Positions 35,624 through 42,543 of a stretch of 64,000 nucleotides of DNA are shown here, one piece after another. A program made the translations under genes and the position numbers. Origin of the DNA: CAZWKX01 sp964614095 (GTDB taxonomy: Bacteria > Actinomycetota > Acidimicrobiia > Spongiisociales > UBA11373); assembly GCA_964614095.1 (NCBI GenBank), contig CAZTJO010000001.1, forward strand, positions 135,582-199,581. Reading direction: 5' to 3'. Under the pieces are notes generated by a model. The model was not told where the DNA came from. It did not search any database and was given only the letters and a program-made list of their open reading frames with translations. The stretch's first letter is position 1, and the number at the start of each line of letters is the position of its first letter.

Positions 35624-37192
35624 TCATCCTCTCCCGGCACGCAGGAGCCCGATGATGATCCCCTCCTCGACCGCCTCCAGGGAAGCGGCGATGATGTTGC
35701 GATGGAGGCCGACCGTGTTCCAGCTGTCTGTGCTGTTGGAAGTCTCCACCAGCACCCGGACCCGGGCTGCAGTGCCGTCGGAGGAGTCGAGGTCGCGCAC
35801 CCGGTAGTCGGTGAGCCGAATGTGCTCGATCTCCGGGTATGAGGGGGTCAGGGCCGCCCGCAGCGCCTTGTCCAGGGCGTGCACCGGCCCGTCGCCCTGT
35901 TCGGACACGACAAACCGCTGGCCCTCAACCGACACCACAACCTCGGCCTCGACTACCTCCACCCCTTGCTGGTTGCGCTCCGAGGAGATATGAAAAGAGT
36001 CAACACTGAAGAAACTCTGCTCCCAGCCCGTGGCCCGGCGCACCAGCAGCTCGAACGAAGCATCGGCGGCCTCGAACAGGTAGCCCTGGTGCTCGAGTTC
36101 CTTCACCTGCTCGACCACCAGGCCGGCCGTCTCCGGGTCCAGGTCCCAGCCCTTCTCCTCTGCCCGGGCGAGCACGGTGGCCCGTCCCATAAGCTCGGAG
36201 ACCACCATCGAGGTGGTATTGCCCACGGTGGAGGGATCGATGTGCTCGTAGGCATCGGGCCTGCGGCGCAGCGCCGAGGTGTGGAGCCCGGCCTTGTGGG
36301 CAAATGCCGCGCCACCCACGTAGGGATGGTGGGCGTCGATGGTGGTGTTGGTGATCTCGGCGATGTGATGAGCAACGGGAGCCAGAGATGCGAGCTGTTC
36401 ACGACTCACCACGTCCCGGCCCATCTTCAGCACGAGGTTGGGGATGATCGTGCACAGGTCGGCGTTGCCGGTGCGCTCCCCGTACCCGTTGACACAACCC
36501 TGCACCTGGACCACACCCGCATCCACCGCGGCGAGCGTGTTGGCCACGGCACATCCGGCGTCGTTGTGGAAGTGAGCACCGAGAGCGGCATCGGGGATGG
36601 CGGCGGCGACCGCGGCGACCACCGTGGCCGCCTCGGCGGGCAGAACGCCGCCGTTGGTGTCGCAGAGCACCAGGCGTTCGGCCCCGGCAGCTTGGGCGGC
36701 ACGGAGAACATCCAGGGCAAAACCCCGATTGGCCCGATAGCCGTCGAAAAAGTGCTCGGCGTCGAAAAACACACGCCGGCCCTCTGCCCGCAGCAGAGCG
36801 ATCGAATCGGCCACCATACGCTCGCCCTCATCCAGGTCGATACGCAAGGCCTCGGTCACGTGGTAGTCCCAGGTCTTGCCGACGATACAGATGATCGTGG
36901 TGCCGGCCTCCAGCAGCGCCGTCAGCTGGGGGTCCGAGGCGGCGTCCTCGCCGGCCCGGCGCGTTGAGCCGAAAGCCACCAGCGCCGCGTTCGTTAGCTC
37001 GAGCTCGACGGGGGCCCTGGCGAAGAACTCATCGTGCTTGGGATTGGCCCCGGGCCATCCGCCCTCGATGTAGTGGACACCAAACTCGTCGATGAGCCGG
37101 GCCACTTGGAGGGTGTCGCTCACGGTGAGCGAGAGCCCTTCTTGCTGTGTGCCGTCCCTGAGTGTTGTGTCGTATATCTCCAGCGTCTTCAT
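35624..37192 (-). CDS. cimA: (R)-citramalate synthase
   Basis: 522 residues. It condenses acetyl-CoA and pyruvate to citramalate, a threonine-independent route to isoleucine. The start is MKTLEIYDTTLRDGTQQEGLS, the TQQEG variant typical of CimA rather than LeuA (EQSPG). Other features are ALGAHFHNDAGCAVANTLA, GYGERTGNADLC, AFAHKAGLHTSA and a C-terminal allosteric domain. The upstream frame extension is ignored because a leader and promoter occupy it. metH follows by about 70 bases. Confidence 0.9.
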   Translation of the reverse strand: MKTLEIYDTTLRDGTQQEGLSLTVSDTLQVARLIDEFGVHYIEGGWPGANPKHDEFFARAPVELELTNAALVAFGSTRRAGEDAASDPQLTALLEAGTTIICIVGKTWDYHVTEALRIDLDEGERMVADSIALLRAEGRRVFFDAEHFFDGYRANRGFALDVLRAAQAAGAERLVLCDTNGGVLPAEAATVVAAVAAAIPDAALGAHFHNDAGCAVANTLAAVDAGVVQVQGCVNGYGERTGNADLCTIIPNLVLKMGRDVVSREQLASLAPVAHHIAEITNTTIDAHHPYVGGAAFAHKAGLHTSALRRRPDAYEHIDPSTVGNTTSMVVSELMGRATVLARAEEKGWDLDPETAGLVVEQVKELEHQGYLFEAADASFELLVRRATGWEQSFFSVDSFHISSERNQQGVEVVEAEVVVSVEGQRFVVSEQGDGPVHALDKALRAALTPSYPEIEHIRLTDYRVRDLDSSDGTAARVRVLVETSNSTDSWNTVGLHRNIIAASLEAVEEGIIIGLLRAGRG

Positions 37193-37213
37193 GGCTTGCT
37201 CACTGTTCGCCAA

Positions 37214-37241
37214 CTGAAAGACCTCCGCCGGGGCGGAGGTC
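37214..37241 (-). terminator. intrinsic terminator in the cimA leader (attenuator)
   Basis: GACCTCCGCC and GGCGGAGGTC are perfect 10-bp arms with a two-base loop, followed by TTTCAGTT on the minus strand. It lies 28 bases before the cimA start. A second GC hairpin (GCACACGCC/GGCGTGTGC, 37247-37267) precedes it, as in the ilvB leader. Confidence 0.72.
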
Positions 37242-37269
37242 GCTGAGCACACGCCGGGGGCGTGTGCGC

Positions 37270-37302
37270 CTAGGTAATCATGCAGGTGGTCGTTACTGCC
37301 AT
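37270..37302 (-). CDS. cimA leader peptide, Thr/Ile-rich
   Basis: Ten residues, MAVTTTCMIT, with four Thr, one Ile and one Val. The stop is followed at once by a 9-bp hairpin and then a terminator. The ATG is 10 bases after the -10 of a good promoter. Codon content suits sensing of isoleucine and its precursor threonine, fitting cimA as an Ile-pathway gene. Its shortness lowers certainty, but the promoter, spacing and hairpins repeat those of the ilvB leader. Confidence 0.65.
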   Translation of the reverse strand: MAVTTTCMIT

Positions 37303-37312
37303 CTGGCCGCCG

Positions 37313-37341
37313 AGTATGGCCGATCAATCCAGGCGAGTCAA
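37313..37341 (-). promoter_or_regulatory. promoter of cimA-metH-metF-like operon
   Basis: TTGACT (37341-37336), a 17-base spacer and CATACT (37318-37313). The -10 is identical to that of the ilvB operon and lies the same 10 bases from the leader ATG. Confidence 0.78.
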
Positions 37342-37441
37342 TGTCAGCGCCGGCACGGTCCGGCGAGGCGGCAACGGCAACAAGGCAACAGCCTCGGTAC
37401 GGCTTTCCTAACATGCGTCTTGGTATCGCCAAGGAGTCAGA

Positions 37442-37870
37442 ATGGCCATCAGGCCGAAGATCGCCAGCAACTCTCAACGGTTTCTGGAACCCGGCGAGCA
37501 GATCCAAGCCGTCTTTTCCGCGCAGACGGCGAGTCAGTGGCTGGTCTTTCTCGCGTTCATCATCTTCTTCATCGTCAACCGCTACCGCTGTGTGGTAGTC
37601 ACCGACCGTCGTATCCTCGTGCTCGACGCCGGCAAATGGACATTGGGCAACCCCAAGTCTGTGGTGCGGGTGCTGCCCCGCTCCACACGTATCGGGCCGG
37701 CCTCTGGTCTGATCTGGTATCTCTCCAATACGCTTGGCGAGGTGCTGCGGATTCACAAGCGGTTCCAGGACGACATTGCCCAGGCCGACGCATTGGCCTG
37801 GACTCAGCCGCCGACGGGCAGCCTGCCGCCGCCGCCGCCTCCTCCTCCTCCTCCGGGGTATTCGGGCTGA
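37442..37870 (+). CDS. PH-domain-like membrane-associated protein, copy 1
   Basis: 142 residues, with AAGGAG upstream of ATG 37442. After MAIRPKIASNSQRFLEPGEQ, one hydrophobic segment (WLVFLAFIIFFIVNRY) is followed by the bacterial PH-like strand set (CVVVTDRRILVLDAGKW). The C-terminus ends in a long Pro run. Function is unknown. It has a damaged tandem copy directly downstream with over half of residues shared, so the pair arose by duplication. Confidence 0.7.
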   Translation: MAIRPKIASNSQRFLEPGEQIQAVFSAQTASQWLVFLAFIIFFIVNRYRCVVVTDRRILVLDAGKWTLGNPKSVVRVLPRSTRIGPASGLIWYLSNTLGEVLRIHKRFQDDIAQADALAWTQPPTGSLPPPPPPPPPPGYSG

Positions 37871-37943
37871 GCCCGCGGCAGCCAGGCTTCAGGCTCGGTC
37901 CGGCCCTCTGACATCCGCCCCCATTCTCGAGGAGGAGCCCGCC

Positions 37944-38428
37944 ATGGCAATCAGGCCGAAGATCCGAGAGAACTCGCGGCGGTTCCTGGAACCCAGTGAA
38001 CAGACCCAGGCCGTTTTTTCCGCGAAACCGCGAGCCCTTGGTATCTCTTGCTGGCTGTGGAACCACCCCTCGCTCTTGTCCTCGTCCCGGCGGAGAGGAC
38101 CGCAGATCTCATCTTCCCTTTCCTGGGCCTTCTCGGAGCCGCGGCATTCTTCACCGTCAACAGCTACCGGTGTGTGGTGGCCACCGACCGGCGCATCCTC
38201 GTGCTCGACGCCGGCAGGCTGACTATGGGCACCCCCAAGCCGCTCCTGCGGGTGCTGCCGCGCCCGACACGCATCGGGCCGGTTTCCGGTCCGGTCTGGT
38301 ATCGCATCGAAGTGCTTAGTGAGGTCCTGAGAATCCACCTCCGTTTCCACCAGGACATAGGCGACGTCGATGCGCTGGCCTCGACCCCGGGGGATAAATC
38401 GCCGCTGGCGTCGCCGCCAGCCGAATAG
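37944..38428 (+). pseudogene. PH-domain-like protein, copy 2, frameshifted
   Basis: The start MAIRPKIRENSRRFLEPSEQTQAVFSAK copies the upstream gene. Alignment with copy 1 shows one base missing near 38028 (copy 1 GCGCAGACGGCGAG, copy 2 GCGAAACCGCGAG). After that base the second frame continues as SPWYLLLAVEPPLALVLVPAE and then SYRCVVATDRRILVLDAGRL to the stop at 38428. Without the shift it would be about 161 residues with a larger hydrophobic insert than copy 1. GGAGGAG precedes the ATG. It is either a recent pseudogene or a sequencing indel. Confidence 0.75.
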
Positions 38429-38456
38429 ACCGGCGCAGCCGCAGACAAGAACCCGT

Positions 38457-38477
38457 GCCAAACCGCGGTGGTTTGGC
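38457..38477. terminator. bidirectional terminator hairpin
   Basis: GCCAAACC and GGTTTGGC form an 8-bp perfect stem around GCGGT. It lies between the convergent PH-like copy 2 and lysA, 4 bases from the lysA stop. Confidence 0.55.
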
Positions 38478-38480
38478 GAT

Positions 38481-39794
38481 CTAGATGGCGCCCGTTGCCG
38501 GCCCTCCCACCAACGCGGCTATATCCTCACGGCCAACGACGACCTCCGCCGCACCATTCTCCACAAAGACGACGGCGGCTCGAGGCACCATGTTGTACCG
38601 GCTGGACATGGCAAACGTGTAAGCGCCGGTGGCGAGCACGGCAAGGAGATCGCCCGGACCCGCGTGGGACGACAGCGGCGCCGCCGCGGTGACAACGTCT
38701 CCGGCTTCACAATGGCGACCCACCACACGAAACAGCGTGTCGGCCGCGTCGCAGATACGTTCAGGGAGGACCACCTCGTAGGCCGAGCCGTAGATGACCG
38801 GGCGGGGATTGTCCGACATTCCTCCATCGACGGCCAGGATGGGGTGCCCCCTATTCTCTTTGCGCACCCCGATTCGATACAGGGTGACACCGGCGTTTGC
38901 CACGATGGACCGGCCTGGCTCCGCGATCAACCTGTAGGCATCAACACCGTCCCGGTTCGCCGCCTCCGCGACGGCTCCCGAGACGGCGGCGCAGTAGTCG
39001 ACGACGGGGATGGGGCGATCGTGCCGCAGGTAAGGCGCCGCCAGGCCTCCTCCCACATCTATCTCAACGACGCCGGGAAAGGCGTCCCGGTTTTCGGCAA
39101 CAAAGGCGACGAGCTGCCCGGCGACCGCACGGAACGAATCGAGGTCGGTGATCTGACTGCCGATGTGGCTGTGCACGCCGGTCAGCTCGAGATGGCTAGA
39201 GGCTTTGATGCGCGCCAGAGCCTCAGCGGCGAGAGCAGGGCTCATACCAAAATGGGATTCGTACCCTGAGGTGCGGACTTTGGGGTGGGTGGTGACGCCA
39301 ACCTCGAGATCGAGGCGAACGAGCACACGCAGCACGGTGCCGCTCTCGGCGGCCGCGGCGGCGCAGGCATCCACCTCCTCGAGGTGATCCAGCACCAGCC
39401 GGCCGACGCCGTGCTCAGCGGCAATCTGCAGCTCAGCCTTGCTCTTGTTGTTGCCGTGAAGGATGAGCCTCTCGGCGGGCACTCCGCCGGCGCGGGCCGT
39501 CATGACTTCACCCAGAGACACGACGTCGACCCACCAGCCTTCGGCCGCGATCAGGGCGGCAAAAGTGGGGCAGATGAACGCCTTGGCTGCATAGGCCAGC
39601 ACGACGTCGCCGCCGAACGCCTCCCGGTACTCGGCAATACGGTTCCGCACGTGGGCCACGTCGACCACGTACAGCGGAGTCCCATGCTCGGCGGCGAGGT
39701 CGCCCAGGGCGATGCCCCCGACCTCGGCACGGTTCTCCTTCACCTCCCAAGTAAGCGGAAACACGTCCTTGAGTGATACACCCATGCCCGTCAC
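38481..39794 (-). CDS. lysA: diaminopimelate decarboxylase
   Basis: 437 residues, fold-III PLP enzyme that makes lysine from meso-diaminopimelate. N-terminal GTPLYVVDVAHVRNRI, the PLP Lys in LAYAAKAF, HSHIGSQITD, EPGRSIVANAGVTLY and the dimer-interface Cys in GRHCEAGD are all present. Start ATG 39794 overlaps the metX stop as ATGA, coupling lysine and methionine genes; the two share aspartate semialdehyde as a precursor. Confidence 0.94.
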   Translation of the reverse strand: MTGMGVSLKDVFPLTWEVKENRAEVGGIALGDLAAEHGTPLYVVDVAHVRNRIAEYREAFGGDVVLAYAAKAFICPTFAALIAAEGWWVDVVSLGEVMTARAGGVPAERLILHGNNKSKAELQIAAEHGVGRLVLDHLEEVDACAAAAAESGTVLRVLVRLDLEVGVTTHPKVRTSGYESHFGMSPALAAEALARIKASSHLELTGVHSHIGSQITDLDSFRAVAGQLVAFVAENRDAFPGVVEIDVGGGLAAPYLRHDRPIPVVDYCAAVSGAVAEAANRDGVDAYRLIAEPGRSIVANAGVTLYRIGVRKENRGHPILAVDGGMSDNPRPVIYGSAYEVVLPERICDAADTLFRVVGRHCEAGDVVTAAAPLSSHAGPGDLLAVLATGAYTFAMSSRYNMVPRAAVVFVENGAAEVVVGREDIAALVGGPATGAI

Positions 39795-40912
39795 GCCACC
39801 TTCACACCGGCGCGCCGGGCGAGAAACGCCCCGATACGAGTGGCCACCGTCCCCGCGTCGATGAGGAACCCGTCGTGCCCGTGAGGCACATCGAGCACCG
39901 AAAGCTCGGCGTTGGGGATCAATCGAACCAGCTCATGCTGCTCCTCAAGGGGATAGAGCACATCGGAGGTGATGCCCACCACCAGGGCCGGGCAGATGAT
40001 GGCGCCGAGCGCTGTCGCCTTTGAATCGCGGTCTCGGGCGACGTCGTGAGAGTCCATGGCTCGGGAGAGGAGAACGTAGGTGTTGGCGTCAAATCGTTGC
40101 ACCAAGTCCTCCCCGTGATAACGCAGCCACGACTCCACCGAGTACGTCTGCCCGTCGCCCTCCCGCCCAAACTTGGCCCCGAACGCCTCCGGGCTCCGAT
40201 ACGAGATCATGCCGATCTGACGCGCCACGGCGAGCCCTTGCCGCGGTGGGGCATCAGCGGGGTAGCGGCCACCGGCCCAGTGAGGATCGGCGAAGATGGC
40301 ATTCCGCTGCGCCTCGCTGAGCCCGATACACCAAGGTGAGTGATCGGCGCCCACGGCGATGGGCACGATCGAAGAAACCATCTCCGGGTACATCGCGGCC
40401 CACTCGAGAACCTGCATGCCTCCCATGGATCCGCCGATCACCGTGGCCACGCGCCGCACCCCCAATTCATCGAGCAGCCCTCGCTGCAGACGCACCATGT
40501 CCCTGATGGTGACCGGCGGAAAATCGGGGCCCCAGGGCTGACCCGTCGCCGGGTTCAGAGAAGTCGGCCCGGTGGTCCCGTAGCAGCCGCCGATCACATT
40601 GGAGGCAACAACAAGGTAGCGGTCGGTGTCGATGCCCCGTCCCGGGCCCACTGCCGCGGCCCACCAGCGGTCCACATTGGCGTCACCGGTGAGTGCATGG
40701 CACACCACAACAGCGTTGTCCGCGTCGGCGCTGAGCTTTCCCCAGGTGCGGTAGGCGACTTCGACGTCCAGTTCGGCTCCGCACTCCAGGGTGAACGGCC
40801 CGGCGTCCCAGGCCTGGGTGAGTTCATCCGGGCCGTAGGTGATGCCGCCGCTCACCTTGGCGCCCGGGCGGGATCGTCGGGAGTCGGAGGAAGAGATCAC
40901 AGCTTCCCCCAT
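39791..40912 (-). CDS. metX: homoserine O-acetyltransferase
   Basis: 373 residues, alpha/beta hydrolase fold. It acetylates homoserine for direct sulphydrylation by MetY. The nucleophile Ser is in VIGGSMGGMQVLEWA, the catalytic Asp in LYPLEEQHELV, and the His in VPHGHDGFLID. ATG 40912 is the only in-frame start. Its own ribosome site is poor, and a 24-codon frame with a good site overlaps it, so coupling is likely. A Met-rich leader, hairpins and a promoter lie upstream (41018-41176). lysA follows with an ATGA overlap. Confidence 0.92.
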   Translation of the reverse strand: MGEAVISSSDSRRSRPGAKVSGGITYGPDELTQAWDAGPFTLECGAELDVEVAYRTWGKLSADADNAVVVCHALTGDANVDRWWAAAVGPGRGIDTDRYLVVASNVIGGCYGTTGPTSLNPATGQPWGPDFPPVTIRDMVRLQRGLLDELGVRRVATVIGGSMGGMQVLEWAAMYPEMVSSIVPIAVGADHSPWCIGLSEAQRNAIFADPHWAGGRYPADAPPRQGLAVARQIGMISYRSPEAFGAKFGREGDGQTYSVESWLRYHGEDLVQRFDANTYVLLSRAMDSHDVARDRDSKATALGAIICPALVVGITSDVLYPLEEQHELVRLIPNAELSVLDVPHGHDGFLIDAGTVATRIGAFLARRAGVKVA

Positions 40913-40971
40913 CTCCGCACCGGCACCTCGGCCGCGGGAGAACCGAGGGGATTCGGGGCTTGTTGGGTCAT
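40897..40971 (-). CDS. short upstream frame overlapping the metX start
   Basis: 24 residues beginning MTQQAPNPLGSPAAEV and ending RRWGKL, preceded by AAGGAG at a 9-base distance, better than metX's own site. Its TGA lies 13 bases inside metX, so terminating ribosomes could restart at the metX ATG. It has no marked Met content. It may be a coupling frame or only a chance open stretch. Confidence 0.4.
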   Translation of the reverse strand: MTQQAPNPLGSPAAEVPVRRWGKL

Positions 40972-41017
40972 GTCTTCACGCTCCTTGTGCACACACGTTC
41001 GCTCTTGGCGAGTGGGG

Positions 41018-41058
41018 GAAAGACGCCGCCGGGTCCCGCTCTCGGGTGGTGGCGTCTT
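41018..41058 (-). terminator. terminator-like hairpin in the metX leader
   Basis: AAGACGCC (41058-41051) pairs with GGCGTCTT (41027-41020), with an inner CCCG-AGAG-CGGG helix, followed by TCCCCC. The T-run is short. Its 5' half contains a 12-base segment (41049-41038) exactly complementary to codons of the Met leader (41103-41092), so the hairpin has a rival fold. Confidence 0.6.
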
Positions 41059-41137
41059 AGGAGCGCAGGGCAGATGCTGCGCTCGGGTTTGCCACCCGAG
41101 AGCCGGTCATCATGAGCATCTGCTTGCTACCCAACAT
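41057..41137 (-). CDS. metX leader peptide, Met-rich
   Basis: 26 residues beginning MLGSKQMLMMTGSRV, with Met at positions 1, 7, 9 and 10, and a stop inside the start of the terminator-like hairpin. The ATG is 10 bases after a -10, the same distance as in the ilvB and cimA leaders. Codons 12-16 form one arm that can pair locally (CTCGGGT/ACCCGAG, 41082-41100) or with the terminator (12 bp). This looks like a Met-sensing attenuator for metX. It is a prediction from layout; I know of no standard Met leader of this kind. Confidence 0.6.
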   Translation of the reverse strand: MLGSKQMLMMTGSRVANPSAASALRS

Positions 41138-41147
41138 GTGGCATGAA

Positions 41148-41176
41148 ACGGTAGACGGCTGCACCGCATCGGTCAA
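41148..41176 (-). promoter_or_regulatory. promoter of metX-lysA
   Basis: TTGACC (41176-41171), a 17-base spacer and TACCGT (41153-41148). The leader ATG at 41137 is 10 bases downstream. It is divergent from metY. Confidence 0.65.
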
Positions 41177-41235
41177 GGTCACTGCGCAACCCTGCCTCCG
41201 GCGCCCGTATGATCGGCAGAAAGAAGATCGGCCTT

Positions 41236-41262
41236 TATACTCGCCCGCCTCCTGAAGGGGGA
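41236..41262 (+). promoter_or_regulatory. possible -10 and ribosome site of metY
   Basis: TATACT at 41236-41241 resembles a -10. No clear -35 is seen 16-18 bases upstream. GAAGGGGGA, ending 4 bases before GTG 41266, is a strong ribosome site and fixes that start rather than ATG 41209. Confidence 0.45.
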
Positions 41263-41265
41263 TCC

Positions 41266-42543
41266 GTGGAAAAAGACATCTTGGGATTCGACACTCGAGC
41301 CATCCACGCCGGGCAGCAGCCCGATCCGACCACCGGAGCCCGGGCCATGCCCATCTACGCCACGACGTCGTATGTGTTCGAGGACACCAAACATGCGGCC
41401 GGCCTCTTCGCCCTGGAAGAGACGGGCAACATCTACACCCGCATCATGAACCCCACCACGGCCGCCTTCGAAGAGCGAATTGCCAGCCTGGAAGGGGGCC
41501 TGGGGGCGGTGGCCACTGCCTCAGGGCAGGCCGCCGAGTTCTACGCCGCTCTCAATCTGTGCCGGGCCGGTGATGAGATCGTCTCGTCAAGATCGCTCTA
41601 CGGCGGCACCTTCACCCTCTTCGACGTCACGCTGCGGCGTCTGGGCATCGACGTCAACTTCGTCGATATCCATGATCTCGACGCCGTTGCCGCCGCCATC
41701 ACGCCGAAGACCAAACTCATCTATGGGGAAACCATCGGTAATCCCCGCGCAGACGTGCTCGACATCGCCACCGTCGCCGAGGTCGCCCACCACAACGGGC
41801 TGCCCCTCGTCGTGGACAACACCTTCGCCACCCCCTACCTGTGCCGGCCGCTGGAGCACGGCGCCGACGTCGTCGTGCACTCGGCCACCAAATTCATCAG
41901 CGGGCACGGAACGGTGATAGCCGGCGTGGTCGTGGACGGCGGCAAGTTCCCCTTCGGCAGCGGGAAGTTCCCCCTGCTCACAGAGCCTTCACCCGCCTAC
42001 CACAACACCCGCTTTTGGGAGAGGTTCCGGGAGGCTGCCTACCTGACCAGGCTGCGGGTGGAGCTGCTGCGCGACATCGGAGCGGCGCTGTCGCCCTTCA
42101 GCTCCTTCCTCCTGCTGTTGGGGCTCGAGACGCTGTCACTGCGTATGGACCGGCACGTGATCAACTCTCGTGCCGTCGCCGAGTTCCTGGCCGCGCACAA
42201 GAAGGTGGATTGGGTGGCCTACCCCATCTTCGAGGACAATCCGTACACAGCGCTGGCCGAGCGTTACCTGCCGGCCGGGCCCGGAGCCGTGTTTACGTTC
42301 GGCCTAGTCGAGGGTTTCGATGCCGCGGTGCGTTTCATCGAGAGCGTCGAACTGTGCAGCCATCTGGCCAACGTCGGCGATGCCAAGACTCTCGTCATCC
42401 ACCCGGCGAGCACCACCCACCAGCAGGTGCCGCCCGAGGATCGGGAGCGGGCCGGCATCGACGACGGCATGGTCCGAATCTCGGTCGGCCTCGAGAACAT
42501 CGACGACATAATCGCCGACCTGGATCAGGCTCTCGGCAGCTAG
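41266..42543 (+). CDS. metY: O-acetylhomoserine sulfhydrylase
   Basis: 425 residues. It joins O-acetylhomoserine from MetX with sulphide to make homocysteine for MetH. Cys/Met-metabolism PLP family: FDTRAIHAGQQPDPTTGARAMPIYATTSY, YTRIMNPTTAAFEERIA, and the PLP Lys in VVHSATKFISGHGT. The GTG start is set by its ribosome site. It runs divergently from metX-lysA. Its TAG overlaps the stop of the convergent permease gene by 3 bases. MetY length and the NPTT motif separate it from cystathionine gamma-synthase. Confidence 0.93.
   Translation: MEKDILGFDTRAIHAGQQPDPTTGARAMPIYATTSYVFEDTKHAAGLFALEETGNIYTRIMNPTTAAFEERIASLEGGLGAVATASGQAAEFYAALNLCRAGDEIVSSRSLYGGTFTLFDVTLRRLGIDVNFVDIHDLDAVAAAITPKTKLIYGETIGNPRADVLDIATVAEVAHHNGLPLVVDNTFATPYLCRPLEHGADVVVHSATKFISGHGTVIAGVVVDGGKFPFGSGKFPLLTEPSPAYHNTRFWERFREAAYLTRLRVELLRDIGAALSPFSSFLLLLGLETLSLRMDRHVINSRAVAEFLAAHKKVDWVAYPIFEDNPYTALAERYLPAGPGAVFTFGLVEGFDAAVRFIESVELCSHLANVGDAKTLVIHPASTTHQQVPPEDRERAGIDDGMVRISVGLENIDDIIADLDQALGS

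Noticed and set aside
40972..41265. A SAM riboswitch between metX and metY
   Set aside because: I compared both strands with the SAM-I and SAM-IV patterns from memory. A GCCGGTCAT/ATGATCGGC pairing on the plus strand gave a hint, but the conserved core is missing and the likely metY -10 lies downstream of it. The Met leader explains the hairpins better.
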